Positions 13,823-23,977 of a DNA stretch of 56,371 nt are shown here, piece by piece (the first letter of the stretch is position 1; each line of letters starts with the position of its first letter). Under the pieces are notes generated by a model. The model was not told where the DNA came from, did not search any database, and saw only the letters and a list, made by a program, of their open reading frames with translations. The DNA is from a virus: positions 1 through 56,371 of the IMG/VR virus record IMGVR_UViG_3300021376_000070; one strand, 5' to 3'. A program made the position numbers and the translations under genes.

Positions 13823-16800
13823 TCACTGTCTGGCTTCGCCGTAAAGCTGGTTCAGGGATGTCATCAGGTTCAGCATGGCATCGTCAATGTTTCGGATGCT
13901 GTCGCGTTCAGCCCCAGATTCCTGCAAGGCTTTTTTGACCTGACGCAGCTTGCTGATCTTGCTGTAGATTTTGTCCCCAACCTGATACATCGAAGCCTCT
14001 GGGTTCTGGTTGATGTACTCAGAGATGTCCTCACCCTTGAGCATTCTTCCTTCAATCTCTGCCTGATGCTCGTTGAGACGCTTGATGTTCTCATAAAAGC
14101 GGGTGGTCTGTGCAGCCTTCTGCTGGACATTTCCAATCAACCTGCCAGCAATCGGGATGTTGTATGTAGCAAGCTCTTCCCCGGTTGCAGCAGCCTCAAC
14201 GCCCCGAGCAATCTTCATGGCTTCACGACCAACACCACCAAAGACTTCGCCAATCAGATATTCAATCTGGTCGGGGGTAGGACTGATCACACCCTTCTTG
14301 AATTCACTGCCACCACTCAATAGGTTGATGGCATAAGCCAAGCCCTGCGTTACAGCAAATGAATTCTGAGAACCTCTGGTATATCCCGGGGTGGGACTCA
14401 TGCTGTTAATGTCCTCACGAGCAATCGGCTTGCCAGTGAAGTCCTTGTTCTCAGCCAGCGCCACAATCGGATCGAGCACGGTCGGAGTCAGCGTTTGAAC
14501 GAAGGTTGCGCTACCGAGTGGGTTGAATCCATCGATGATCATCTGAGCCGTATTGACAACAGCTTTGCCAATGTTCTTGTCATCAGACATAGCAAACTCC
14601 ATCACCCTACGACCAAAACCGGGGATGATGTTGTAGCCAAGAGGCATAGGGATTGCCAGATATTTGCCATCGCCCGTGGGGATGACAAAGGACTTGTCCT
14701 TGATGAAGTCAGGAACCTCATCCTCATCCAATCCAGCCATCGCCAGCAAGACCGCCTGAATGACACCCAGAGACAGTCCACCCATGACAATCCGTTTGCC
14801 AACGGTGGACAGTTTGCCATCGGATGTCAGCAAGGTCTGAGCGATACGAGCCGTGCCCTGTACAGAAGCATTGAAGAAGGCAAACAGGGTCTGGAAGTTA
14901 CGCGATACAGCACCCGTCCGGTTGAAGTTGACAGTAATGTTCTTGGCAAGGCTTGCAGCCCTCTCCTTGGAGATGCCTTGATCCATTGCATTCTTGTACA
15001 CAGAAACACGAACGGCGTTCTCAATGGCATCGTTGAAATCAGACAGCCAATCGAGCAACGCTTTGCCAGCCTTTTTGGGACCACCCTTACCAAAGTTCTG
15101 AATGTCTTTTTGCAACTGTTGAGCACGATCTTCTGCATTCTCAAACATATCCCGGTAGCCAGTCTTGCCACCTTGTAGCTCAAAATCCTCAAAGATTTCA
15201 GCCCACTTGGAATCTGCATCCAGACCATTGCGCTTGCGGCGCAGATCACGATACACAGCCTTGATGGCGGTAAAGGCATCAGCGATAACCTTGCGCTCAT
15301 TGCCCTTCAGGGGGGTGTTCTGCAAGTTCAATGCAGCGCCACCAATGTCTCGCATCAGGTTGTAGATACCGAACGCTGGGTTGTACTGCGTGTTGACAGA
15401 GGCAAAGAACCGAGTGCCTTTGCCAACGCCCTCGATGGTCTTGCGGTAGTAATCACCAGCAGTGCCCATCATGCGAATTGCCTCACCCTGCTGTTGGGCA
15501 TCCAGATTCTTCAAGGTCGAGACCATCCTCATGGCTCTCTCATCGTTGAGATTAAAGCCAATGATCCGGTCCTCGCCGTTTATACGGGTAATGAAGATGT
15601 TGCCAGCGTTCTTCCACATCGGAGAAACCTGCTGGGTCACCAAGCCCGTCTTCTTGTCTATGACCTTGCGGGTAGGACGAGAGACCAAGTTCTCAACCAT
15701 GTCCGGATCAATGCCAAGATCAATCAACTCTCTGGTCAGCACAGTCTTGTTAGTCTTCTCTGGATTGATGACAGCCCAGAAACCCTTGTTTGGGTTTTGC
15801 AAGACCAATCCGTATAGAGCATTGCCAACACGGTTCTTTTCACCGCGAACAATGGTTCTTTCCCGTTGCATGGCGATGTTAGACAGAACATCCACCACCT
15901 TCTTGGAAGAACCCATACGCTGCCCCACGGTCCTGCCACGAATGTTGTAGCCACGACCAATGCTGATGGGGCTTCCTTCTGTTTCCTCGCGGAACAAAGG
16001 GACATAGTGCTTGTATGTCTTTTCCCATGTATCGATGGTCTCTGGCTTCTCCAGCCCATAGTCAACCATCAAATCACGGGTCTTCTTGGTGATGTCATCA
16101 ACCTCTTTAGCCAGCCTCTCCAGAGCAGCCTTTCTGGGCGCAGGCAAGGACTTCATGTAGTCATCTGCTTGCTGATCGGTCATGCCTGCATTGGCGGCAG
16201 GATCAGGATTGATGGAGCGGATGTAGTCATTCGCCTCTTTGGCATGACGAGCCAAAAGGTATTGATCCATCTCATCCAAAGAGACCTGAGCAGAATCCAT
16301 CTTCCGGAGCAAAGGCTGAAGCTCTACATCCGTAAATTGCTTGACCCGGGCAGCGGATCTGCCGTGGAACAACTCTTCCTTGAGGTAAGCATTCCAACGA
16401 TCAGAGATGTCCCTGCCAGTCTGTCGAATGCCCTCAATAACCCGCTTGAGATCGATCTGCTTGTCTTGCAACAGGTAGATCAGGTTGTCTCGGGTGGCAG
16501 TCGGCTCCACATCAAACGCACCTTGAGGGATGTTTTGTGCCGACTCAATGTCCACAGGCTGGACCGTCCGCAGAGAATACTGAGGTTTCTTCAGGGTCAA
16601 CTTACCACGAGGCTCCCGAGGCGTTTCAACGGTTTGCGCCGCTGATTCCAAGATATTGCTCGGCGTGTAAACGCGCTTTGTTTGCACGGGAACTGGCTTA
16701 CGACCAACCCGCTCACCTTCAGCAATCACCTCAATACCACGCAAGGGGGTCAAGAACTCTGCCACCTTCGGAGCACGACCCACCCACACAGGATTGCCGT

Positions 16801-19800
16801 AGCGGCGGCTGGGGTTCTCCTGTGTGTACATCGTAACGATGGACATCTCATCCTTGCCGGGGGATACCACAAGGGAGTTCTTGCCGTCATACAGGATGAA
16901 CTTGTTGCCATCCTTGTAGATGGCGTTGTAGTTCTGTGCAGTGCGCTGGGCAGTCCGGGCAATCTTTTCCAGCAGTTCTTCTGCACCTCCGGGCATCCTC
17001 TTGGGATCATTGAGCACCCGATTGAGAATGTGGTTGGCTCCAAAAGAGACAGGCTTTGAGAGCTTCTCATTGTCCCGCTCTGGTATGAGATCGTTGTGCA
17101 TACCGATCAGCATACGGATGGGCTTGCCGTTTACACGCTCTGGCATGACGCCCATGCTGCCATCAGGATTGCCACCCTCGGTCGGAACGATGGGCGAATC
17201 AGGATCGAGGTTCTTCAGAGAGACGGCATAGCGGATGTCGTTGTTGTCACGGGCGAATGTGCCGATGTTCCCGATGGCAGACTTGACTTGATTGGGTTCG
17301 TATACAGCAAGATTCTTCAGCCCACCTTCCATCACATAGAAGCCATCGTGCCCGAGAGATTTGATGGCATCCTGAACTCGCTCTGCTTCAATGGTTTTCC
17401 AACTACCGGACTCAAGAAATTCTGCATTCCTGTCGCCATACTTTTGCTCTGTCGGCTTTAGAAAGCGGTTGTATTTTGGCTCGTTGAGTTTTTGAACCAG
17501 CGCCTGAATTTGTTCAGCGTCCTCAAAATCAAACGGGTTCTCAGCGCGGACAAACACCGGCATGATGTTTTGACCCGTCTCCATGTAGGGCTGCATGAAC
17601 TGTGCGATTTGTGGGTCGATGCCGTATCGATTCATGTTCCCACCAGTCATTGCAGTCTGGTAGGCGAACTTGGCATCGGCTGGAGTGATTAGACCGTTCT
17701 GCCTTGCAAGACGCAGTGCGCTCTTGATGACCTTGTCTTTGTCTTGATCTGGCAGTTCGTTGAAACGCTCGCGGACGATGTAGTCCATCGACATATCAGC
17801 GAAGCCTTCAGCAAAGCGAGGGCGATCAGTCACAAAGATGGCATTGGCTTGCTTCGGACGGAACTCGGTGATGTCACGGGCAGTGCCGTGGTACATGACC
17901 TTGGGCTTGCCTTCATCATCTACTATCGTGGATTTGCCGAACCACTTTTTAAACTCAGGGGCTTGGGTCTGACGCAGAGCGTACCGAATATCAGGGCTTG
18001 TGACATCAAAGGTGCCAATGTTGCCGATAGCAGATTTAATCTGCTCTGGTTCAAATGCAACCCAATCCCTACCATCTTTCATCCCATCGTAACCACCCGC
18101 TTTAATTACACGAGTCATTGCGGCAGTTGGGAAGTCTATGTTTGGAAACCTTCCTTCTTTAAAAACATCAACTTTTTCTTGAATCCAATCATCTCCAAGC
18201 CTAGGATTGTCGGCGCGAAGTTCTTTTTCAAACTCCTTTGCCATTACTGAGTTATGCGGATTTTTCCCATATATATATGGTTTTTTTATGCTTAGGTAAA
18301 CAGGGATAATCTGAGACCCTTCTTCTTCCCCGGCATATATATTGGCATCCTCAATATCGTGTGTAAAGTAATAGCCATCAGGGTTGCCGACCCTATTTAC
18401 CTTTTTTGATGGTTTGAATATATTACCTTCAAAATTTTTTGTTGCGTGATAAACAACTTGCGGTTTACTATCTTCATCAACAACCTTGCTATCACCAAAC
18501 CAGCGTTTAAATTCAGGGGTGTCGGTTTGACGCAGAGCGTACCGACGATCACCGATCTGGACCGATTCCTCTACCGGCTTTTGACGAATCTGATCCCGAG
18601 TGCCACGGTACTCCACAGGCACATCATTGTTGAGGACCACCATCATGCCCATGCTGGGCACTGCGTATCCGTCATAGCCAGCATCGACAACACCGGACTC
18701 AAAGTTGTTGGGGTCGCCCATTGCCTCCCGGTTGATCCTGCTCATCTCAGGACCGGGTCCAAGCATATTGTTTAAACGCTGGATGTAGACATGACCGCCC
18801 AGCCCTGCCTCGGGGATAGGCATAACCCCGTTCTCGCGGGGGATGTAGAAATAGACTCTGTTTTTGATCCGAGGATCGGCGTATTGCAGACGCTTGGCTT
18901 CTGCCCCTCGGATGCCTGAGCCGTACCTTCTGCCAAACAGGGTGGGGATATCTGCGGTGTTGCTGTAATGCACACCGTCAAAGGTCATTGCTCCCGGCTG
19001 TCGTTCTCCGAGACTGATTCCATCGCCTTCAGTGCTGGGTCGAACGACAGGCTCTGTAGATTTAAGGGAGAACTTTGGGTCTCGTCCGGTATCAGCGACT
19101 GCATCTCTTGCTCGCTCGGTGAAGGACTCACGGATATTGTCAAGCCTTCCTTGTAGATCGGGTCGCTGGGGTCCGCGAGAGTAAATCCCTTGGACAATAC
19201 CAGTTCCAACAGGGTCTGATTTCCAGTCATGGTATGGGTACTCCGATTCTGCGCCAAAGCCTGTGACTTCTTCTAGCTTGGCTATGTTTTCGATCTGTGG
19301 GCGAAGTTCACTCAATCCATTGACGAACTCAGTATCGCTGGTCAGGAAAGGTTGCCCATCCTCCCCACGGAAGTTGATCAATACGATCTCGTTGCCGCGC
19401 ACTCGCGTGAAGCCAGCATCAGCGCCAAACTTCCCATTCAGGAGATTGAGTATCTTTCTTTGCTGCGCTGGTGTCAAAGCCTTGGTGTCAAAACGCAACC
19501 TGAACCCAAGCTGCCCCGTATCCACCAAAGCAGGATCAGCCCGGAAGAACGGTGTTGCATCTTGTTTAAACACATACGACATGGCGTTTGCCAAGTCCAA
19601 CGCTTCTTTCTTGAGCAAGTCCGGATCAGGATTGACAAGCTGAACAATCAAGTTGGGGTTGACTTTGGATTGATAAGCGCCCGATCCGACGGTCACCCGT
19701 ACCTTGCTGGTAAGGTTCAGAGCCTCTGCAATGTTGGGGATGAAGTTCTGCTTGGCGATGGTCTTGGTCAGCTTGTCCTTGGCATCAAACTCAATCTCTT

Positions 19801-22800
19801 CCACCTGAGACATCTCAGACTGGACAGAAGGGATGACTTCCCCGGTGATGGTTTGAACACGATTGCGGATGCTCGATGAAAGCTCCTTCATCGCATTGGT
19901 TACCGGCAAAGCAGAAACCTTTGCCTTCATCAGATGGGAGTAGTCAGCAGCAGCACGCTCAAAAGCAAACTGTCTCAACTCCAGATCATTGAGATCCTTT
20001 TTCCAGCCTTTCTTACGATACTCCTCAAAGATCGTCTTGGCTTTTTGCGTGACCCACGATGCAGCCTGAACCTGTCTGGCTGGAACATTGAGTTTGGAGG
20101 CAAGCAGACGCACCATGTTCTCTGCCAGTTCATACTGGGCATCGGTAGGAGCGTCTTTGTCAAACAGCATACGGGTCATGTGCAGGTCAATCGTGGACCT
20201 GCCTGAGTCCTTGCCGTCCATAGCCTCCATCAGACTGGTGTAAAAAGTATTAGTCTTGCGACCATCCCAATCTTCACCAAAGTTCAACAGAGCCTCAATC
20301 TTCTTGTTCTCGTTTTCGGTTCCGACCTTGATGGGCTTGCCCTGTGCAAACTGGGTCCATGCCTTGGTTGTCTTAGTGAAGTTAGCAGCCACCTCGGTCT
20401 TGGCAGAGGTGATCGCAATGATCTGGAAGAATTTCTCTGCCAGTATGGGGTCACCATTGAATGCGTCAAGCACTGCCTTGGCAGACTGCTCGTACCATTT
20501 CCTGCCCTTTAGACCTTGGGCGGTGTAACTCTGGAGCTTCTCGACTGCCTGACGGACATTATCTAGCGTCTCACCCGACTTCATGCCGACGATCCTGTCC
20601 CCAATCTTTTTGATCAGGGCTTCAAGTTCGTCTTCTTGAAACTTTGCTTTCTCTACCGTTAACGGAGTCAGGTCGGAAGTCTTTTCAAACTTCTTGCTTT
20701 TCCGGGCGTATTTAGGCAACTGACCTTCCGGAGTGCCGATCTGGCTAATCAATGCGTCACGCTGGCTTTGCAGTTGTGCAATCTCAGCCATCAAACGCCG
20801 GTCTTCAGCCACCTGTTCCAATGTGAACTCGGGGGCGCTTTCCATAGCCCTAATTCGAGATTTGATCTCTGCTTCTAAACGGTCTACATCGTTCCAGCGC
20901 GGGTCGCGTTCTGCCTCTCGGCGAGCCGGTTCTGGACGCGCTTCGCCGCCCGGACGGATCGTTGTGCGACCCACCGTAGCGGGTTTTAAGCCACCAGCCT
21001 CAACGGTCTGAAAGACATCCTCTGCGGTTTGGAATCCAAGTCCCCTCATGCCGTTGCCAAAGGCTTGCATGAATTGCTTGATCTTGTTGAACAACGCCCC
21101 AATCAGACCGGCAGGAGCCTTGGTCTGGTCAAAATCAGAGAAGGCATCCGAGATGGCTTCCTCAAGCATTTCGTCTTGAGTCAGACCCATGCCCTTGTAG
21201 CGATTGGCAATGTCGTACTTGCTCATCCATTCAGAGCGAGCACGATCCTCAAGAGTCTTCCATTGCTGCGGTGTAAACGCTCCAAGCTCCTTCAGGGCAT
21301 GGATACCCTCATGCCGCAAAGTACGCATGGGGTTGTCTGCATCCATCGCAATAGCGATAAGTCTTTGCAGGTAGTAGCCATCTGCGCTCTTGCCATCTTT
21401 GGTTTTGATGGTACGCATGATGTTTAAACGCAGATCCTTGAGACCCAGCCTGTCCATCAGGGGGCGCAGCTTCTTCTCCAGTTCTGCCGCAGCCTTCTGG
21501 AACTCTGGTGTAAACACACCGGCTGCTGCCAGACGAGCCTCTGCCTCTGCCCGGGTTCCGGTGATCTCCACACCAAAGCCAGCCGGTTCTTCACCCCTGC
21601 GGCGACGAAGCTCTGCCTCTGCCATCTTGCCCAGCCGCTTGGGCATCAGCCCTTTTTGGGACGGAGCCAGCTTGACAATGTTTTGCAGCGTTTCATCAGG
21701 AAGACGGGCAATTGCAGCTTCCTCTGCCGCCTGCTGATTGGGAAAGGTGGCGACTGGCTGGTTCTGTTCAAACAGGGTAAAGCCCGTGCGGGTGACCGGC
21801 TTTTGTCCTTTGGCAGCAATTTCCAAAGGAGCGGTGTAGGACTGCACCTTCGCCTTGAGGGCATCAATCTCATTCTGAAGACGCTTGTTCTGAGCTGCTA
21901 CACCAGCGGCTATCTTTTTGTACTCAAGCGTATTGGCTTTGCCATCGGCTTCCATGCTTTCGAGCTTGCGCTGGCTTTTTTGCATGAGTTCATTCTTCTT
22001 GGCAATCTCACCCAGATAGCCGTTGGCTTTCTGCGCCCTGAGTTGCTGAAGACGATCTGCCTTGGCATCAGCCTCCTCTTGGGTAGCTGCGGTCTGGAGG
22101 ACGGCATCTGGGCTGCGGATTTCAAATCCAGCAGGAGCCACCCCCTCCTTGAAGGTTCCTTGCCTGATGTCCGGACCGCCCGGGAGTTGGGTGGCTTTGC
22201 CCGGAAGGGCAATGTCCTGATGGGTGCGCTCCCTGACCTCCAAACCAAGCCTCTGTGCGGCTTTTTCAGCCGCCTCACGGCTCGTATAGCGTCTGGCAGG
22301 GGGTGAGGTAGGGTCACCCGGAATTACAAGCTCATAGACCGTTCTATTGACCGTGGTGTAGTCCCCGGAACGGATGGCGGTCTGGAGGAGAGACTCCGCA
22401 TCCCGGTCAGTCTCAAGCCCTGTGTACTGCTTGATGGATTCAATAGCCTGATCCCGAGACATCATGTTGTTCTTGGGAATCTCAGATGCCAAGCCGGTCA
22501 TGGCTTTGTTGTACTGATCCTCGCTAAAGCGAGTGGCGTTCGTGCCCGGGGGCAGAATCTGCGTGGCTTCAGCAGGCGACAGACCATCGATGGCTTTAAA
22601 CGCAGAGAACAACTGCGGTTGGCTCATAGTCGTCAAATCTTCTGAGCCAGTGGTCCGGCGCAGGAAATCCAAGAACCCTACCGTCGAGGTATCAACCTTC
22701 TTCTCCTGTGCAATGTTCAGGACATCTTGGGAAGACAACTGAGTCCGTCCGTCATAGCCGGTCTTGAAGGCAAGGATGCGGTCCAGTTCCTGCTGCGGAG

Positions 22801-23974
22801 CGCCAGCATCAGCCAAGTCCTCAATCGAGAACTGATTCAGGGGCTTCTTGCCTTCCTGCTTGCGTACATCGTTGATGTACTTTAGATGCTCTGGGCTGAG
22901 TTCTTCAGATTTCACAAACCCTACGGGGTTCATCAGAGGATCTACTCTCTCCTCTGTTTCAATCTTCGGAGCAGGAGCAGGCAAGCCAAGAAGAGGAGTC
23001 TCAACCCCCAAATTCCTACGGGTCTCGGCAAACTGTCTTTCCTGCTCTAGTCTGGCTTTTTCTGCATCAGCAGCAGCTTGTCTCTGGCGCTCTTGTTCTT
23101 TGAGTTGTTCATACGCCTGAGTTCTCCTACCCCGGGTAGCCAACTCCAAAGCGCCCTGAGCGATTGTGCCGACCGTTGCACCCAACGCAGCATCACCCAA
23201 AGCCGACTGTCCAATGGGCAGATTGGGGTCATAAACACCCCGCTGGATCAAATCCTGAAGGATAGTGGCAGTGCCCTCCTGAACACCCTCAATGCCTCCA
23301 GTGATAGCCATGCGCTGAACACTGTTGGCAAGACCCGGAGCAATCCGAGCAGCATCATCGGGCTTGATGCCACGAAACAACGCCCTCAGAGGTCCAGCCA
23401 GACGCTCAACCGGGGCAAGCTCAGTCAAGCCAACACCAGCACCACCCGTCTGAGCAAGAAGCTGTTGCTGGGCAGAAACATCTTTACCCTCAAGCCTTGC
23501 TTGTTCTGTTCTGGCACGAGCCTCCTCAGAACCAAGACCCATTGACTGTGCCCCCAAGGTCAACGCTTTGATGCCTCCCTTGAGCAAAGCACCGGGAATA
23601 AAGGATGCCAGAGATCCAAGACCACCAGCTACTTGGGTAATCGCTCCTTCATCTTTGGGAGCCAGATAGGTCTGAGCCTGACTTAACCCCCTGCCGAAGG
23701 CAGTCTGCTCAAAGGGAGCAAGTTCTGCTCCAGCAGCCCTAGCTCCGGTATATCCAAGAGACGCAATACCAGAGAGGGGGTCAACCGTGATGCCACGGGT
23801 AAAACCCTTGATGATTTCCCCGGGCGCTCCAATCAGTTGCTGAACAATGCCCGGAGGAGCCGGGAATGCATCAGGCATCTTCCGCCTGATATTGTCAAGG
23901 GCTTGACTTCTGGGTACATCATCGGGAATGCCGTTGACAACAAATCCGTTCGGCAGCGTCAAAGAGTAAGGCAT
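13823..23974 (-). CDS. Giant polyvalent protein with ART-like and zincin-like domains, 3383 aa
   Basis: A single uninterrupted 10-kb ORF. In order: N-terminal region with hydrophobic Gly/Ala helices (about 40-290); Gln/Glu-rich coiled regions; zincin-like HEGIH near residue 888 followed by an acidic EEAISDAFSDF; a helical domain near 1130-1370 (KWYEQSAKAVLDAF), DUF7178-like from memory; then three ADP-ribosyltransferase-like segments at about 1663-1790, 1820-1995 and 2003-2246, the last two opening with EFK-(R/K)-WFG and holding VVYHATKN or VMYHGTAR. A long helical C-terminal part (about 2560-3000) resembles LPD38, with a hydrophobic helix near 3063. Polyvalent proteins are thought to enter the cell with phage DNA and modify host targets. 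It is the last late gene. Confidence 0.85.
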   Translation of the reverse strand: MPYSLTLPNGFVVNGIPDDVPRSQALDNIRRKMPDAFPAPPGIVQQLIGAPGEIIKGFTRGITVDPLSGIASLGYTGARAAGAELAPFEQTAFGRGLSQAQTYLAPKDEGAITQVAGGLGSLASFIPGALLKGGIKALTLGAQSMGLGSEEARARTEQARLEGKDVSAQQQLLAQTGGAGVGLTELAPVERLAGPLRALFRGIKPDDAARIAPGLANSVQRMAITGGIEGVQEGTATILQDLIQRGVYDPNLPIGQSALGDAALGATVGTIAQGALELATRGRRTQAYEQLKEQERQRQAAADAEKARLEQERQFAETRRNLGVETPLLGLPAPAPKIETEERVDPLMNPVGFVKSEELSPEHLKYINDVRKQEGKKPLNQFSIEDLADAGAPQQELDRILAFKTGYDGRTQLSSQDVLNIAQEKKVDTSTVGFLDFLRRTTGSEDLTTMSQPQLFSAFKAIDGLSPAEATQILPPGTNATRFSEDQYNKAMTGLASEIPKNNMMSRDQAIESIKQYTGLETDRDAESLLQTAIRSGDYTTVNRTVYELVIPGDPTSPPARRYTSREAAEKAAQRLGLEVRERTHQDIALPGKATQLPGGPDIRQGTFKEGVAPAGFEIRSPDAVLQTAATQEEADAKADRLQQLRAQKANGYLGEIAKKNELMQKSQRKLESMEADGKANTLEYKKIAAGVAAQNKRLQNEIDALKAKVQSYTAPLEIAAKGQKPVTRTGFTLFEQNQPVATFPNQQAAEEAAIARLPDETLQNIVKLAPSQKGLMPKRLGKMAEAELRRRRGEEPAGFGVEITGTRAEAEARLAAAGVFTPEFQKAAAELEKKLRPLMDRLGLKDLRLNIMRTIKTKDGKSADGYYLQRLIAIAMDADNPMRTLRHEGIHALKELGAFTPQQWKTLEDRARSEWMSKYDIANRYKGMGLTQDEMLEEAISDAFSDFDQTKAPAGLIGALFNKIKQFMQAFGNGMRGLGFQTAEDVFQTVEAGGLKPATVGRTTIRPGGEARPEPARREAERDPRWNDVDRLEAEIKSRIRAMESAPEFTLEQVAEDRRLMAEIAQLQSQRDALISQIGTPEGQLPKYARKSKKFEKTSDLTPLTVEKAKFQEDELEALIKKIGDRIVGMKSGETLDNVRQAVEKLQSYTAQGLKGRKWYEQSAKAVLDAFNGDPILAEKFFQIIAITSAKTEVAANFTKTTKAWTQFAQGKPIKVGTENENKKIEALLNFGEDWDGRKTNTFYTSLMEAMDGKDSGRSTIDLHMTRMLFDKDAPTDAQYELAENMVRLLASKLNVPARQVQAASWVTQKAKTIFEEYRKKGWKKDLNDLELRQFAFERAAADYSHLMKAKVSALPVTNAMKELSSSIRNRVQTITGEVIPSVQSEMSQVEEIEFDAKDKLTKTIAKQNFIPNIAEALNLTSKVRVTVGSGAYQSKVNPNLIVQLVNPDPDLLKKEALDLANAMSYVFKQDATPFFRADPALVDTGQLGFRLRFDTKALTPAQQRKILNLLNGKFGADAGFTRVRGNEIVLINFRGEDGQPFLTSDTEFVNGLSELRPQIENIAKLEEVTGFGAESEYPYHDWKSDPVGTGIVQGIYSRGPQRPDLQGRLDNIRESFTERARDAVADTGRDPKFSLKSTEPVVRPSTEGDGISLGERQPGAMTFDGVHYSNTADIPTLFGRRYGSGIRGAEAKRLQYADPRIKNRVYFYIPRENGVMPIPEAGLGGHVYIQRLNNMLGPGPEMSRINREAMGDPNNFESGVVDAGYDGYAVPSMGMMVVLNNDVPVEYRGTRDQIRQKPVEESVQIGDRRYALRQTDTPEFKRWFGDSKVVDEDSKPQVVYHATKNFEGNIFKPSKKVNRVGNPDGYYFTHDIEDANIYAGEEEGSQIIPVYLSIKKPYIYGKNPHNSVMAKEFEKELRADNPRLGDDWIQEKVDVFKEGRFPNIDFPTAAMTRVIKAGGYDGMKDGRDWVAFEPEQIKSAIGNIGTFDVTSPDIRYALRQTQAPEFKKWFGKSTIVDDEGKPKVMYHGTARDITEFRPKQANAIFVTDRPRFAEGFADMSMDYIVRERFNELPDQDKDKVIKSALRLARQNGLITPADAKFAYQTAMTGGNMNRYGIDPQIAQFMQPYMETGQNIMPVFVRAENPFDFEDAEQIQALVQKLNEPKYNRFLKPTEQKYGDRNAEFLESGSWKTIEAERVQDAIKSLGHDGFYVMEGGLKNLAVYEPNQVKSAIGNIGTFARDNNDIRYAVSLKNLDPDSPIVPTEGGNPDGSMGVMPERVNGKPIRMLIGMHNDLIPERDNEKLSKPVSFGANHILNRVLNDPKRMPGGAEELLEKIARTAQRTAQNYNAIYKDGNKFILYDGKNSLVVSPGKDEMSIVTMYTQENPSRRYGNPVWVGRAPKVAEFLTPLRGIEVIAEGERVGRKPVPVQTKRVYTPSNILESAAQTVETPREPRGKLTLKKPQYSLRTVQPVDIESAQNIPQGAFDVEPTATRDNLIYLLQDKQIDLKRVIEGIRQTGRDISDRWNAYLKEELFHGRSAARVKQFTDVELQPLLRKMDSAQVSLDEMDQYLLARHAKEANDYIRSINPDPAANAGMTDQQADDYMKSLPAPRKAALERLAKEVDDITKKTRDLMVDYGLEKPETIDTWEKTYKHYVPLFREETEGSPISIGRGYNIRGRTVGQRMGSSKKVVDVLSNIAMQRERTIVRGEKNRVGNALYGLVLQNPNKGFWAVINPEKTNKTVLTRELIDLGIDPDMVENLVSRPTRKVIDKKTGLVTQQVSPMWKNAGNIFITRINGEDRIIGFNLNDERAMRMVSTLKNLDAQQQGEAIRMMGTAGDYYRKTIEGVGKGTRFFASVNTQYNPAFGIYNLMRDIGGAALNLQNTPLKGNERKVIADAFTAIKAVYRDLRRKRNGLDADSKWAEIFEDFELQGGKTGYRDMFENAEDRAQQLQKDIQNFGKGGPKKAGKALLDWLSDFNDAIENAVRVSVYKNAMDQGISKERAASLAKNITVNFNRTGAVSRNFQTLFAFFNASVQGTARIAQTLLTSDGKLSTVGKRIVMGGLSLGVIQAVLLAMAGLDEDEVPDFIKDKSFVIPTGDGKYLAIPMPLGYNIIPGFGRRVMEFAMSDDKNIGKAVVNTAQMIIDGFNPLGSATFVQTLTPTVLDPIVALAENKDFTGKPIAREDINSMSPTPGYTRGSQNSFAVTQGLAYAINLLSGGSEFKKGVISPTPDQIEYLIGEVFGGVGREAMKIARGVEAAATGEELATYNIPIAGRLIGNVQQKAAQTTRFYENIKRLNEHQAEIEGRMLKGEDISEYINQNPEASMYQVGDKIYSKISKLRQVKKALQESGAERDSIRNIDDAMLNLMTSLNQLYGEARQ

Positions 23975-23977
23975 TTT

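Noticed and set aside
14495-15178. Long rightward readings inside the giant gene (also near 15866-16645)
   Set aside because: Opposite-strand shadows caused by high GC-content codons; products show no domain features.
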